A stretch of DNA of 64,000 bases from Oxalobacteraceae bacterium. GTDB lineage: Bacteria; Pseudomonadota; Gammaproteobacteria; Burkholderiales; Burkholderiaceae_D. The translations under genes were made by a program, and so were the position numbers. The notes beneath the pieces were generated by a model. The model did no database searches, was not told the DNA's origin, and was given only the letters and a program-made list of their open reading frames with translations. The stretch lies in contig JAIZVZ010000007.1 of the NCBI GenBank assembly GCA_021768485.1, forward strand, positions 1-64,000, given 5' to 3'. Below are positions 57,116-64,000 of this stretch, one piece after another; position 1 is the stretch's first letter, and the number at the start of each line of letters is the position of its first letter.

Positions 57116-57964
57116 TTAAAACAGACTTTCCTTCACATAAACCACATCATCCATCTGCACCAGATCGTCGAGCTTGGCCGGCAGCATCCGCAGGCTGCCG
57201 TCCTGCATCCGGCGTCGGATGGCCAGGCCGCGCACGGTGCCGCGCGGACTGAGGCCGCCGCCTGCCGACAAGGCCTGCAATACCGTCATATTGCGTTCAA
57301 GGCGATAGATGCCGGGGTGCTGGACTTCGCCGAAAACATAAAGCCGCGGGGCCTTCTCGACAAAGACGATGTCATTGTTTTTCAGGACCGGATTCTGGAC
57401 GCCGTCGCCGGCCCGCACCATGTCGAGCAGGTTGACGGTATACGATGTCGTCTTGCCATTTTCGGTGCGCGTCAAGGTCACGCTCTCGGCACCGTCCGCG
57501 GTCGGCCCGCCGGCAGTGGCGATCATGTCGGTCAGCGTTTGCATTGCCCCCAGCGGATAGCGGCCCGGGCGACTGACCTGGCCCAGCACCGACACTTGCT
57601 GGCTTTGTAAGACCTGAACCATGATATTGACTTGCGGATTGCGGACAAAGCCACCGCTATCGAGCAGGTGCGCAATTTTCTTCTCGGCCTCGGCACTGGC
57701 CAGACCGGCCACCTCGACTTCGCCGAGCAGCGGGAAATTGATCGTACCGGCATTGGTCACCTTGACCTCGACATTCAGGTCGGGACTGCCGAAGACCGAT
57801 ACCTTGATGACATCGCCGGCGCCGAGCACGGTGTCGGCGGCCTGCGACATGGCTGGCGCCAGCGACAACATCAACGTCAGGCAGAGCGCACGGCCGAGCG
57901 TTCTGGTCGGCATTCTGGCGAAAGTCAGGCACATCTGCGACACGCTTGCGATAGCACTTTTCAT
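57116..57964 (-). CDS. epsE: Polysaccharide export protein EpsE (OPX/Wza-like)
   Basis: 282 residues with an N-terminal signal peptide (cleavage near MSQAADTVLG). The Poly_export domain follows, with GAGDVIKVSVFGSPDLNVEV, then two SLBB segments (VSVLGQVSRPGRYPLGAM; YVFGEVQHPGIYRLERNM). It forms the periplasmic or outer-membrane export channel. No lipobox Cys is present at the mature start, so this is a non-lipidated type. The start is ATG 57964, with AAGG upstream; 57970 is in frame. Confidence 0.92.
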   Translation of the reverse strand: MKSAIASVSQMCLTFARMPTRTLGRALCLTLMLSLAPAMSQAADTVLGAGDVIKVSVFGSPDLNVEVKVTNAGTINFPLLGEVEVAGLASAEAEKKIAHLLDSGGFVRNPQVNIMVQVLQSQQVSVLGQVSRPGRYPLGAMQTLTDMIATAGGPTADGAESVTLTRTENGKTTSYTVNLLDMVRAGDGVQNPVLKNNDIVFVEKAPRLYVFGEVQHPGIYRLERNMTVLQALSAGGGLSPRGTVRGLAIRRRMQDGSLRMLPAKLDDLVQMDDVVYVKESLF

Positions 57965-57987
57965 GGCCATACCTTTTGCGAGGCAAA

Positions 57988-59217
57988 CTAAAATTGATAA
58001 CGCGCATTCAACAGCAAACCATTCGACTGATACGGCACCTGGGCCAGATTGGAATGACGGCGGTCGCGATACAGTGCCAGGCTCAGCGCCAGTCCCGTGC
58101 GTTCGGCATAAGACAGCGTCAGCTTCGCGTTTTGCAAACGGTCGCGGCGCTGCTCGACGGTCGTCACGCTGATCGATTGCGGACTGCCTGAATAAGCGAG
58201 GGTTTCATTCATCAGCGTCGCCTCGAGTTTGAGCTTGCTCGTCATATTCCATACAGGATTGAGACTGACGCCGCGATTGACGGTATAGATGGCGCTGACA
58301 TCGCCGGAAGCGGACACTTCGCGCCAGGCGCCGACAGTCAGTTCGGTCTTGCCGCTCGGTTCGGTATGGAAGGCCACGCGGGCCACCGGGCCGTAGAAAG
58401 TGCGTTCGTCGACGCTTTGCAGACGCCGCCGCAGCCAGCCGGCATCGACGAACAGACGGCTGACCGGCGTGGCATGCCAGTCGATTTTTGCCAGCACGGC
58501 ATCCTGGCGATAATCGTTATTGATGGAGAATATGGACAACTGCTGCGCATCGGGATATGCGCCGCGCGTGTGCAGGTATTGCACACCGATATTGCTATAG
58601 TCGGCCGCCTCGTAACTCAATCCGGCCTGCGTGATGGCATCGTTGCGGTTACCGACGACTTGCGTGGCCTGCTCGTAACGCAAGGTATCTTGCGAATAGC
58701 CGAGGCGCGCACTCCAGCTCGGATGAAACCGCCACTGGCCGTCGACAAAGGCATGGCGCGTGGTACGCAGATTGCGCTCCAGACCGTGATAATCGGAGAA
58801 CGGCGTCAGCGTGCGCTCATAGTCGAGTCCGAGATTGCCCGCGAAAAGCGAAGCGACATGCCAATTCCACAGTGCCTGCATAACGCGTCCGTCATAATCG
58901 AGCGTATCGAAACGGTCATAGCGCGTGTGATTGACATCGAGCTTGACGCTGAAGACTTGCTCGCTGAGTTTGCCGGCGATATCGAAACCGCCATCGGCGC
59001 GCCAAAAACTGTCGGACAGCTTGTCGCTGCCGGTGGCGGCGCGGGCGCTGCTTCCATCCGAAAAACGCAGCAGATTGTCGTCATAGCCGTAGCTGGCGCC
59101 GAGGTAGGGATGGATGCCGTAATCGGGCGCCGCCAGCGTCGGCCCGGGCAGGATTGCGTTAGCAAGCAGTATGGACATGCCAAGCAGGGTATTTTTTTTT
59201 TTGAAACGTGCGCTCAT
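57988..59217 (-). CDS. epsL: Outer-membrane beta-barrel protein EpsL
   Basis: 409 residues: MSARFKKKNTLLGMSILLAN signal peptide (cleavage near TLAAPDY), then a barrel of alternating strands, with HPYLGASYGYDDNLLRFSDG at the start and a C-terminal aromatic end (NGLLLNARYQF) typical of Bam substrates. It matches the EpsL (TIGR03014) family of exopolysaccharide loci, probably the outer-membrane pore with EpsE. Codons 6-9 form a run of 11 A, so the gene could switch off by slippage. First gene of the minus arm. Confidence 0.9.
   Translation of the reverse strand: MSARFKKKNTLLGMSILLANAILPGPTLAAPDYGIHPYLGASYGYDDNLLRFSDGSSARAATGSDKLSDSFWRADGGFDIAGKLSEQVFSVKLDVNHTRYDRFDTLDYDGRVMQALWNWHVASLFAGNLGLDYERTLTPFSDYHGLERNLRTTRHAFVDGQWRFHPSWSARLGYSQDTLRYEQATQVVGNRNDAITQAGLSYEAADYSNIGVQYLHTRGAYPDAQQLSIFSINNDYRQDAVLAKIDWHATPVSRLFVDAGWLRRRLQSVDERTFYGPVARVAFHTEPSGKTELTVGAWREVSASGDVSAIYTVNRGVSLNPVWNMTSKLKLEATLMNETLAYSGSPQSISVTTVEQRRDRLQNAKLTLSYAERTGLALSLALYRDRRHSNLAQVPYQSNGLLLNARYQF
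59192..59202 (-). repeat. 11-A homopolymer in the epsL signal peptide
   Basis: On the plus strand a run of 11 T; on the minus strand it is AAA AAA AAA AA(T), encoding Lys-Lys-Lys-Asn right after MSARF. A one-base change would shift the frame after eight or nine codons. Confidence 0.95.
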
Positions 59218-59312
59218 TTTTTGGGATTCAAAGTAAAAGGACAGCCAAAAGAAAGCCGGCACGCCTGCGCCGCATCGTGTGATTCAAGTTGCAAATAAGA
59301 TTTGTCGATCAA

Positions 59313-59372
59313 ACTGCCAAGCGGCTCATCAAGCGGTTCACCAAGCAGCTCGCCAAGCAGCTTGCCAAGCGG
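59313..59372. repeat. 12-bp tandem repeat (x5) upstream of epsL
   Basis: Units ACTGCCAAGCGG, CTCATCAAGCGG, TTCACCAAGCAG, CTCGCCAAGCAG and CTTGCCAAGCGG starting at 59313, 59325, 59337, 59349 and 59361, core (C/T)CAAGC(G/A)G. It lies 96-155 nt upstream of the epsL start codon. Confidence 0.9.
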
Positions 59373-59570
59373 CTTGGCGCTGACGGCGCGATCAACATAT
59401 CTACGTGGCAAGGGGTGCAGGTACGACTATAGAGAAACGCCGAAATGCAGGATTGAGGAGCATCAACCGATGCTTGCATGCCGGTTGGCGAGGCAAGCGA
59501 TGCTTGACGACACAGACAAAGTCCGCGTGATGGAAACGCCGTGCGGCGAGAGAAAATGAAATACAGCGTA

Positions 59571-59616
59571 AAAAGAAAAAGCGCCCTCCTTGCCGCTTGG
59601 CGGCAAAAAAGGCGCT
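59571..59616 (-). terminator. terminator-like structure after ppnN
   Basis: On the minus strand an outer stem AGCGCC/GGCGCT encloses an inner stem GCCGC/GCGGC and is followed by TTTTTCTTTT. The outer stem is only 6 bp, so this is a reasonable but unproven intrinsic terminator, 120 nt after the stop codon. Confidence 0.5.
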
Positions 59617-59738
59617 GCCATTTCATGGGTACTTAATTTCCTGACAAAATTTCCTGACAAATCAGGAAGCCAAGGACGACGGGTTTTCGATGCGCACCGG
59701 CAGGCGCCAGACGCCGCCGGCCGGTGTCGGCCGCCCCC

Positions 59739-61112
59739 TTACTTGACCACGCGATAACATGGCAGATACGCTTTGCCGCCCAATTTCATCCGGCTCTGCT
59801 CGACGAAGGAAGCCAGTAGCGCATCCATCGGCTCCATGATTTCGCGGTCGCCATGAATTTCGAAGTGACCGAATTGCTCGATCGCACGAATCCCTTCATC
59901 CTTCACATTTCCGGCGACCACGGCCGAAAATGCGCGGCGCAAGTCGGCTGCCAGCAAATGGCTGGCCTGATTGCGGTGCAGTTTCAGATTGCGCACATTT
60001 TCATGTGTGGGCGCAAATGGCTTTTGGAATTCCTTATCGATCTTCAACAACCAGTTGAAATAATAGGCGTCGCCGCGCGCCTTGCGGAACTCGCGCACGC
60101 GCTTGATATTTTCCTGCATTTCGCGGGCGACCGCTTCCGGATCTTCGATGATGATCTTATAACGCTGCTGCGCTTTTTCACCGAGCGTCAGACCGATGAA
60201 ATGGTGGATCTGCTCAAAATACTCGTGCGCGCCGCTCGGCCCCGAAAAGATCAATGGGAAGGGAATCTCGGCATTATCGGGATGCAGCAAGATGCCGAGT
60301 ATGTATAAAATCTCTTCGGCCGTACCGGCGCCGCCGGGGAATACGACGATGCCGTGACCGAGGCGGACAAAGGCTTCCAGGCGTTTTTCGATATCGGGCA
60401 GGATCACCAGATCATTGACGATCGGGTTCGGCGATTCGGCGGCGATGATGCCGGGCTCGGAAATGCCGAGATAGCGCCCGCTCGTGATCCGCTGCTTGGT
60501 ATGGCCGATCGCCGCCCCCTTCATCGGCCCTTTCATGGCGCCGGGTCCGCAGCCGGTGCAGATATCGAGGCCGCGCAAGCCCATCTCGTAGCCGACGCTC
60601 TTGGAATAGTCGTATTCTTCGCGGCTGATCGAATGGCCGCCCCAGCAGACCACGATGTTCGGGCTGATCATCGGCCGCAGCACATCGGCATTGCGCAAGA
60701 TATGGAATACCGCTTCGGTCAGTCCGCCCGACGAGCCGAGGTCGAAGCGTGGATTGTTGGTCACCTGTTCATTGACATACAGGATATCGCGCAGCACGGC
60801 GAACAGATGTTCGTGAATCCCCTTGATCATTTTGCCATCGACGAAAGCGATGGCCGGCGCACCGCGAATATCGAGCTTGATGCCGCGCTCGCGCTGGATG
60901 ATGCTGATGTCGAAAGACTTGTAACGCTCGAGCAGCTCCTTGCCATCGTCGATCAGGCTGCCGCAATTGAGCACCGCCAGCGAACAGTTGCGAAACACCT
61001 TGTACAAGCCGCCCTGGCTGGTATCGAGCAATTTGCCGACCTCGGCCTGGGACAACACATCGAGCCTGCCTTCAGGGGAAATCTGGGTATCGACTACATC
61101 GTATTCCATCAT
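59739..61112 (-). CDS. ppnN: Pyrimidine/purine nucleotide 5'-monophosphate nucleosidase
   Basis: Cleaves nucleoside 5'-monophosphates to base and ribose 5-phosphate; the E. coli enzyme (YgdH) is regulated by (p)ppGpp. 457 residues, the long LOG type: N-terminal domain with LYKVFRNCSLAVLNCGSLIDDG, central Rossmann domain with CTGCGPGAMKGPMKGAAIGH and FPGGAGTAEEILYILGILLH, and a C-terminal DUF3412-like domain. AAGGAAAG precedes the ATG. Monocistronic between the Eps locus and the OPT gene. Confidence 0.93.
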   Translation of the reverse strand: MMEYDVVDTQISPEGRLDVLSQAEVGKLLDTSQGGLYKVFRNCSLAVLNCGSLIDDGKELLERYKSFDISIIQRERGIKLDIRGAPAIAFVDGKMIKGIHEHLFAVLRDILYVNEQVTNNPRFDLGSSGGLTEAVFHILRNADVLRPMISPNIVVCWGGHSISREEYDYSKSVGYEMGLRGLDICTGCGPGAMKGPMKGAAIGHTKQRITSGRYLGISEPGIIAAESPNPIVNDLVILPDIEKRLEAFVRLGHGIVVFPGGAGTAEEILYILGILLHPDNAEIPFPLIFSGPSGAHEYFEQIHHFIGLTLGEKAQQRYKIIIEDPEAVAREMQENIKRVREFRKARGDAYYFNWLLKIDKEFQKPFAPTHENVRNLKLHRNQASHLLAADLRRAFSAVVAGNVKDEGIRAIEQFGHFEIHGDREIMEPMDALLASFVEQSRMKLGGKAYLPCYRVVK

Positions 61113-61232
61113 TTTCTTTCCTTGATGCCTGTCTGGCGTTATGTTGAGCGTACACCCGCAGCCGAATAAAAGTCACGCATATTTCGCACGCGGCCGGCGG
61201 CCCACACGGCGCGAACCATATGCACTGCGGAC

Positions 61233-61263
61233 GAAAAAAAAGCCATCCGGGTCGCGGATGGCT
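61233..61263 (-). terminator. Rho-independent terminator of the OPT gene
   Basis: On the minus strand AGCCATCCG, loop CGACC, CGGATGGCT followed by eight T. It begins 28 nt after the stop codon. Confidence 0.9.
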
Positions 61264-61291
61264 GATCGGGCAGATGCCGGCGACGGACGGA

Positions 61292-63544
61292 TTATTTCGC
61301 CGCGCGCTCGCGGCCCATCCAGTATAACAAGATGATCAAAGCGGCGTATGGCAGCATCGACAGCAGGTCCGATTGCGGGCCTTCGAAGAACGGGTTCGAG
61401 GCTTCGGCCCAGGTATTGAGCATGTGATCGAAGTTGGTCAGGACACCGGCCGTGATCGCAATGACAATACCGGCCAGCGCGCCGCCGGCGATATAGCCGG
61501 ATGAGAGCAAGACCCCGGCGCTGCTGTCGCCGGCGACCTGCTTTTCTTCCTCGCTCAGATTCTTGTTATGCGCGAGCTTGTTGTTGCGGCGGTCAACCAG
61601 CCAGCGCACCAGGCCGCCGACGAAAATCGGCGCGGTCGAGGACAGCGGCAGATAGACGCCCACCGAAAACACCAGCGAGGGGATGCCCGACATTTCCAGC
61701 ACCAGCGCAATCATGGCGCCGAACAGCACCAGCGACCATGGCAGCTGGCGATCGAAAATACCCTTGATAATGTAGGACATCAGCACCGCTTTCGGGGCGT
61801 CGAATTTTTTCACCTCGGTGCCGTCGGGACGCTTGGTGTAAGCGCCGTTAATGCCCGGATCGACCAGATAAGCGGCCTTGCCGGCCTTGTCGACCAGGTA
61901 TTTGCCGGCCGGACCATTGACGGTATCGGTTTTCCGGTACACCAGATAGGTGGCGTGGTCCTGCGCCGCCTGCGGCCCCTGCAACTGCATGCTGTCGCTC
62001 AGTTTGCTGGCATCGACCGTCAGGTTCGGCGCCACCTGGGCCGCCGGGACATAGACGGTGGCCGCCTCGTTCAATTGCAGCAGGATAGGGCCGAGAATCA
62101 GGGCCGAGCACAGGGCGCCGGCCAGAATCGCATATTGCTGCAGGCGCGGCGTGGCGCCGACCAGAAAGCCGGTCTTCAAATCCTGCGAGGTGGTGCCGGC
62201 ATTGCTGGCGGCGATACAGACGATGGCGCCGACCGACAGCGCGGTGACGTAGTATTGACCGCCGGTCCAGCCCATGACCAGAAAGATCAGGCAGGTCAAA
62301 AGCAGCGTGGCGACCGTCATGCCGGAAATCGGATTGGAAGTCGAACCGACTTCGCCGGTCAGGCGCGAGGACACCGTCGCAAACAGGAAGCCGAACACCA
62401 GGATCAGCAAGGCGCCCAGGATATTCATGTGCAATGGGGTCGACAGCGTGATGATGGCGATCACGGCCAGCGAACCGATGACGACCCATTTCATCGGAAT
62501 GTCCTGCTCGGTGCGCAGCTTGCCGCCGGTGACTGTCTTGCCGATGCCGGACAAGCCCTTGACCAGGCCGCGCACAATCATCGGCAAGGCCCGCAGCAGG
62601 CTGACGATGCCGCCCGAGGCGACCGCGCCGGCGCCGATGTAGAGCACATAGGCGCTGCGGATATTATTCGGCGTCATTTCGCTGATCAGCTTGGTTCCGG
62701 GCGCCAGCGGCACTTGCAACTGGTCGCCGAAAAATTTGATCATCGGGATCAGCAGCAGATAGGACAGCACACCGCCGGCGGCCATGATGGCGGCGATGCG
62801 CGGGCCGATGATGTAGCCGACACCGAGCAGCTCGGGAGAAATCTCGGCGCCGACCGAGCCGGCCTTGAGCGGCGCGCCGAAGATGACTTCGGGCGTGTCT
62901 TTCCATAGTTTGAGCGAGATATTGGCGATCTTATATAGCAAGCCGATACCGAAACCGCTGAAAATGACGGCCGCGCGGCGGCTGGCATCGCTCTGGCCCT
63001 TGCCGTCGGAGGCGATCACTTCGCCGGCCGCTTCGCGCGAACTGTCGCTGGCCGCCGCCTTCAGCACCTGGGCGCAGGCCGTGCCTTCCGGGTATTTCAG
63101 CTCAAGGTGCTGCTCGACGATCATGGTGCGCCGCATCGGAATCATCAGCAAGATGCCGAGCAGACCGCCGAGCACGCCGACCAGCATCACGCGCGAGGCT
63201 TCGAGGTCGAAGCCGAGGATCAGGATCGCCGGCATCGTCACGCCGAGACCGAAAGCGATCGACTCGCCGGCCGAGCCGGCCGTTTGCGCGATATTATTTT
63301 CGAGGATGGAGGAATCGGTGGCGCCAGCCTTGTGCGCCAGCCGGAACAGGGTAATGGCGATGACCGCGACCGGAATCGAGGCGCTGACGGTAATGCCGAC
63401 TTTTAAGACCAGATACAGCGACGATGCGCCAAATACCATGCCGAGAATGACGCCCATGACGAGCGCGCGGAACGACAGTTCAGGCAAGACGGCAGTGGCC
63501 GGAATATACGGCTGGACGGCTGGAGATTTGGAATCGTGTGGCAT
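61292..63544 (-). CDS. OPT family oligopeptide transporter
   Basis: 750-residue inner-membrane transporter with about fourteen to sixteen helices. Typical features: ELSFRALVMGVILGMVFGAS at the start, LKYPEGTACAQVLKA, GYIIGPRIAAIMAAGGVLSY, SNAGTTSQDLKTGFLVGATP and SGYIAGGALAGIVIAI. A soluble insertion at about 520-610 (residues around VDPGINGAYTKRPDGTEVKK) interrupts the C-terminal half. Substrates of bacterial OPT proteins are peptides or metal chelates; this one is unassigned. GAGGGTG precedes the ATG. Confidence 0.92.
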   Translation of the reverse strand: MPHDSKSPAVQPYIPATAVLPELSFRALVMGVILGMVFGASSLYLVLKVGITVSASIPVAVIAITLFRLAHKAGATDSSILENNIAQTAGSAGESIAFGLGVTMPAILILGFDLEASRVMLVGVLGGLLGILLMIPMRRTMIVEQHLELKYPEGTACAQVLKAAASDSSREAAGEVIASDGKGQSDASRRAAVIFSGFGIGLLYKIANISLKLWKDTPEVIFGAPLKAGSVGAEISPELLGVGYIIGPRIAAIMAAGGVLSYLLLIPMIKFFGDQLQVPLAPGTKLISEMTPNNIRSAYVLYIGAGAVASGGIVSLLRALPMIVRGLVKGLSGIGKTVTGGKLRTEQDIPMKWVVIGSLAVIAIITLSTPLHMNILGALLILVFGFLFATVSSRLTGEVGSTSNPISGMTVATLLLTCLIFLVMGWTGGQYYVTALSVGAIVCIAASNAGTTSQDLKTGFLVGATPRLQQYAILAGALCSALILGPILLQLNEAATVYVPAAQVAPNLTVDASKLSDSMQLQGPQAAQDHATYLVYRKTDTVNGPAGKYLVDKAGKAAYLVDPGINGAYTKRPDGTEVKKFDAPKAVLMSYIIKGIFDRQLPWSLVLFGAMIALVLEMSGIPSLVFSVGVYLPLSSTAPIFVGGLVRWLVDRRNNKLAHNKNLSEEEKQVAGDSSAGVLLSSGYIAGGALAGIVIAITAGVLTNFDHMLNTWAEASNPFFEGPQSDLLSMLPYAALIILLYWMGRERAAK

Positions 63545-63725
63545 TAGTACACCCTCATTAAGCTATTGTTTCAAGCAATGCCTTGCGCCACCTTTTGGGT
63601 AGGCGTCAAGCAGCAGGAGCCCGCAAAGGCGAAACTATTGCACAAAATTGCTATAAATGAAAGACTTTTGGCGGCCGCCCATCGTCACCGGCCAGCATGC
63701 GCGCCGGTGACGACAAGGGTGCGGC

Positions 63726-64000
63726 TTATTCGGTTTCCGCCTGCGCCAGATTCAAATTGAGCTGCGAGCGGCCAGCGTCTTCAAACTGCGGTTTCGGATG
63801 CTGACGCGCGTACTCGATACGGTCGAGATATTCGCGGGTGACGTCGCCGGTCACGTAATTGCCGTCGAAGCATGCGGCATCGAATTTCTGCAGGGCCGGA
63901 TTGACATCCGAGATGGCGCGCTTCAAGGCTTCGATATCTTGATAGACGAGCGCATCGGCCGTGATTTCGCGGCAGATTTCCTCGTCGCTGCGACCGTAGG
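63726..64000 (-). CDS. purF: Amidophosphoribosyltransferase, C-terminal end (truncated by window edge)
   Basis: First committed enzyme of purine synthesis, transferring glutamine amide to PRPP. Only the last 90 residues are in the window: YGRSDEEICREITADALVYQ, then DIEALKRAISDVNP, and FDAACFDGNYVTGDVTREYL, which match the end of the phosphoribosyltransferase domain of PurF, followed by a variable tail ending LAQAETE. The 181 nt to the OPT start hold no gene. Confidence 0.9.
   Translation of the reverse strand, partial: YGRSDEEICREITADALVYQDIEALKRAISDVNPALQKFDAACFDGNYVTGDVTREYLDRIEYARQHPKPQFEDAGRSQLNLNLAQAETE

Larger units (their letters stand above)
59218..59738. other. 521-nt gap upstream of epsL
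   Basis: Holds a 12-bp repeat array (59313-59372), a terminator-like structure for ppnN (59571-59616) and presumably the promoter of the minus arm. Open frames exist on both strands (59214-59411 minus, 59302-59559 plus), but their sequence is dominated by the repeat and by low complexity; I do not call them genes. Confidence 0.6.

Noticed and set aside
33560-59217. Genomic island or prophage origin for the whole polysaccharide locus
   Set aside because: No integrase, attachment repeats or tRNA border was found; flanking genes are housekeeping, and an origin by transfer cannot be shown from this window alone.
59214-59559. Small frames on both strands upstream of epsL with Leu/Gly or Ser/Gly repeats
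   Set aside because: Content is produced by the 12-bp array; no convincing start site or family similarity.

Overview
The window is a chromosomal segment of a betaproteobacterium, most likely Burkholderiales and probably Oxalobacteraceae (an inference, not a database result). The evidence is separate nuoC and nuoD genes, the order nuoA-tRNA-Leu-secG-tpiA, pnp-rpsO, an ilvBHC operon beside an RpoE-type sigma factor followed by DUF3619, DUF3106 and RDD genes, polyhydroxyalkanoate granule proteins, and Eps proteins of the methanolan (Methylobacillus) type. I see no insertion sequence, prophage, integrase, CRISPR array or replication origin.

Positions 1-11.9 kb are housekeeping, all on the minus strand: the start of a complex I operon (nuoA to a truncated nuoG), tRNA-Leu(GAG), secG, tpiA, pnp, rpsO and pssA. 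Positions 12.0-18.1 kb hold a SIMPL-domain periplasmic protein, a three-gene phosphorelay (hybrid kinase, free Hpt protein, and a regulator with an excisionase-type HTH in front of its receiver domain) and a divergent chemoreceptor. Positions 18.1-21.6 kb carry ilvBHC with a second, broken copy of the ilvC 3' end behind it. Positions 22.0-31.7 kb hold the sigma factor cluster, a pseudouridine-synthase-like protein lacking the usual catalytic Asp, two granule proteins with a TetR regulator, a LOG-family nucleosidase, a lipase-like hydrolase, trmJ and suhB. rhlE follows.

Positions 33.5-59.2 kb are a Wzx/Wzy-type exopolysaccharide locus in two arms that converge at 47.2-47.4 kb. The plus arm has the initiating sugar-phosphate transferase, an acyltransferase, a PaaK/CapK-like enzyme, a glycosyltransferase, a heparinase-like protein, DUF354, a Gfo/Idh/MocA oxidoreductase, an unrecognised probable TIM-barrel protein and a UDP-GlcNAc 2-epimerase. 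A DUF4832 lipoprotein lies antisense inside it. The minus arm runs outer-membrane protein EpsL, export protein EpsE, co-polymerase EpsF, an EpsG-type kinase with a broken Walker A motif, UDP-sugar dehydrogenase, two glycosyltransferases, flippase, polymerase. Together they can make, modify, flip, polymerise and export a polymer that probably contains an unusual N-acetylated uronic acid. No exosortase-like EpsH is present in the locus.

Positions 59.7-64 kb return to housekeeping: ppnN, an OPT-family transporter and the 3' end of purF. Two patterns stand out. Short tandem repeats with 12-16 bp units recur at gene borders throughout. Several proteins in otherwise normal contexts have lost signature catalytic residues (EpsG and the pseudouridine synthase). 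The best candidates for undescribed biology are the oxidoreductase / TIM-barrel / epimerase module at 44.0-47.2 kb, the degenerate EpsG, and the excisionase-HTH phosphorelay.
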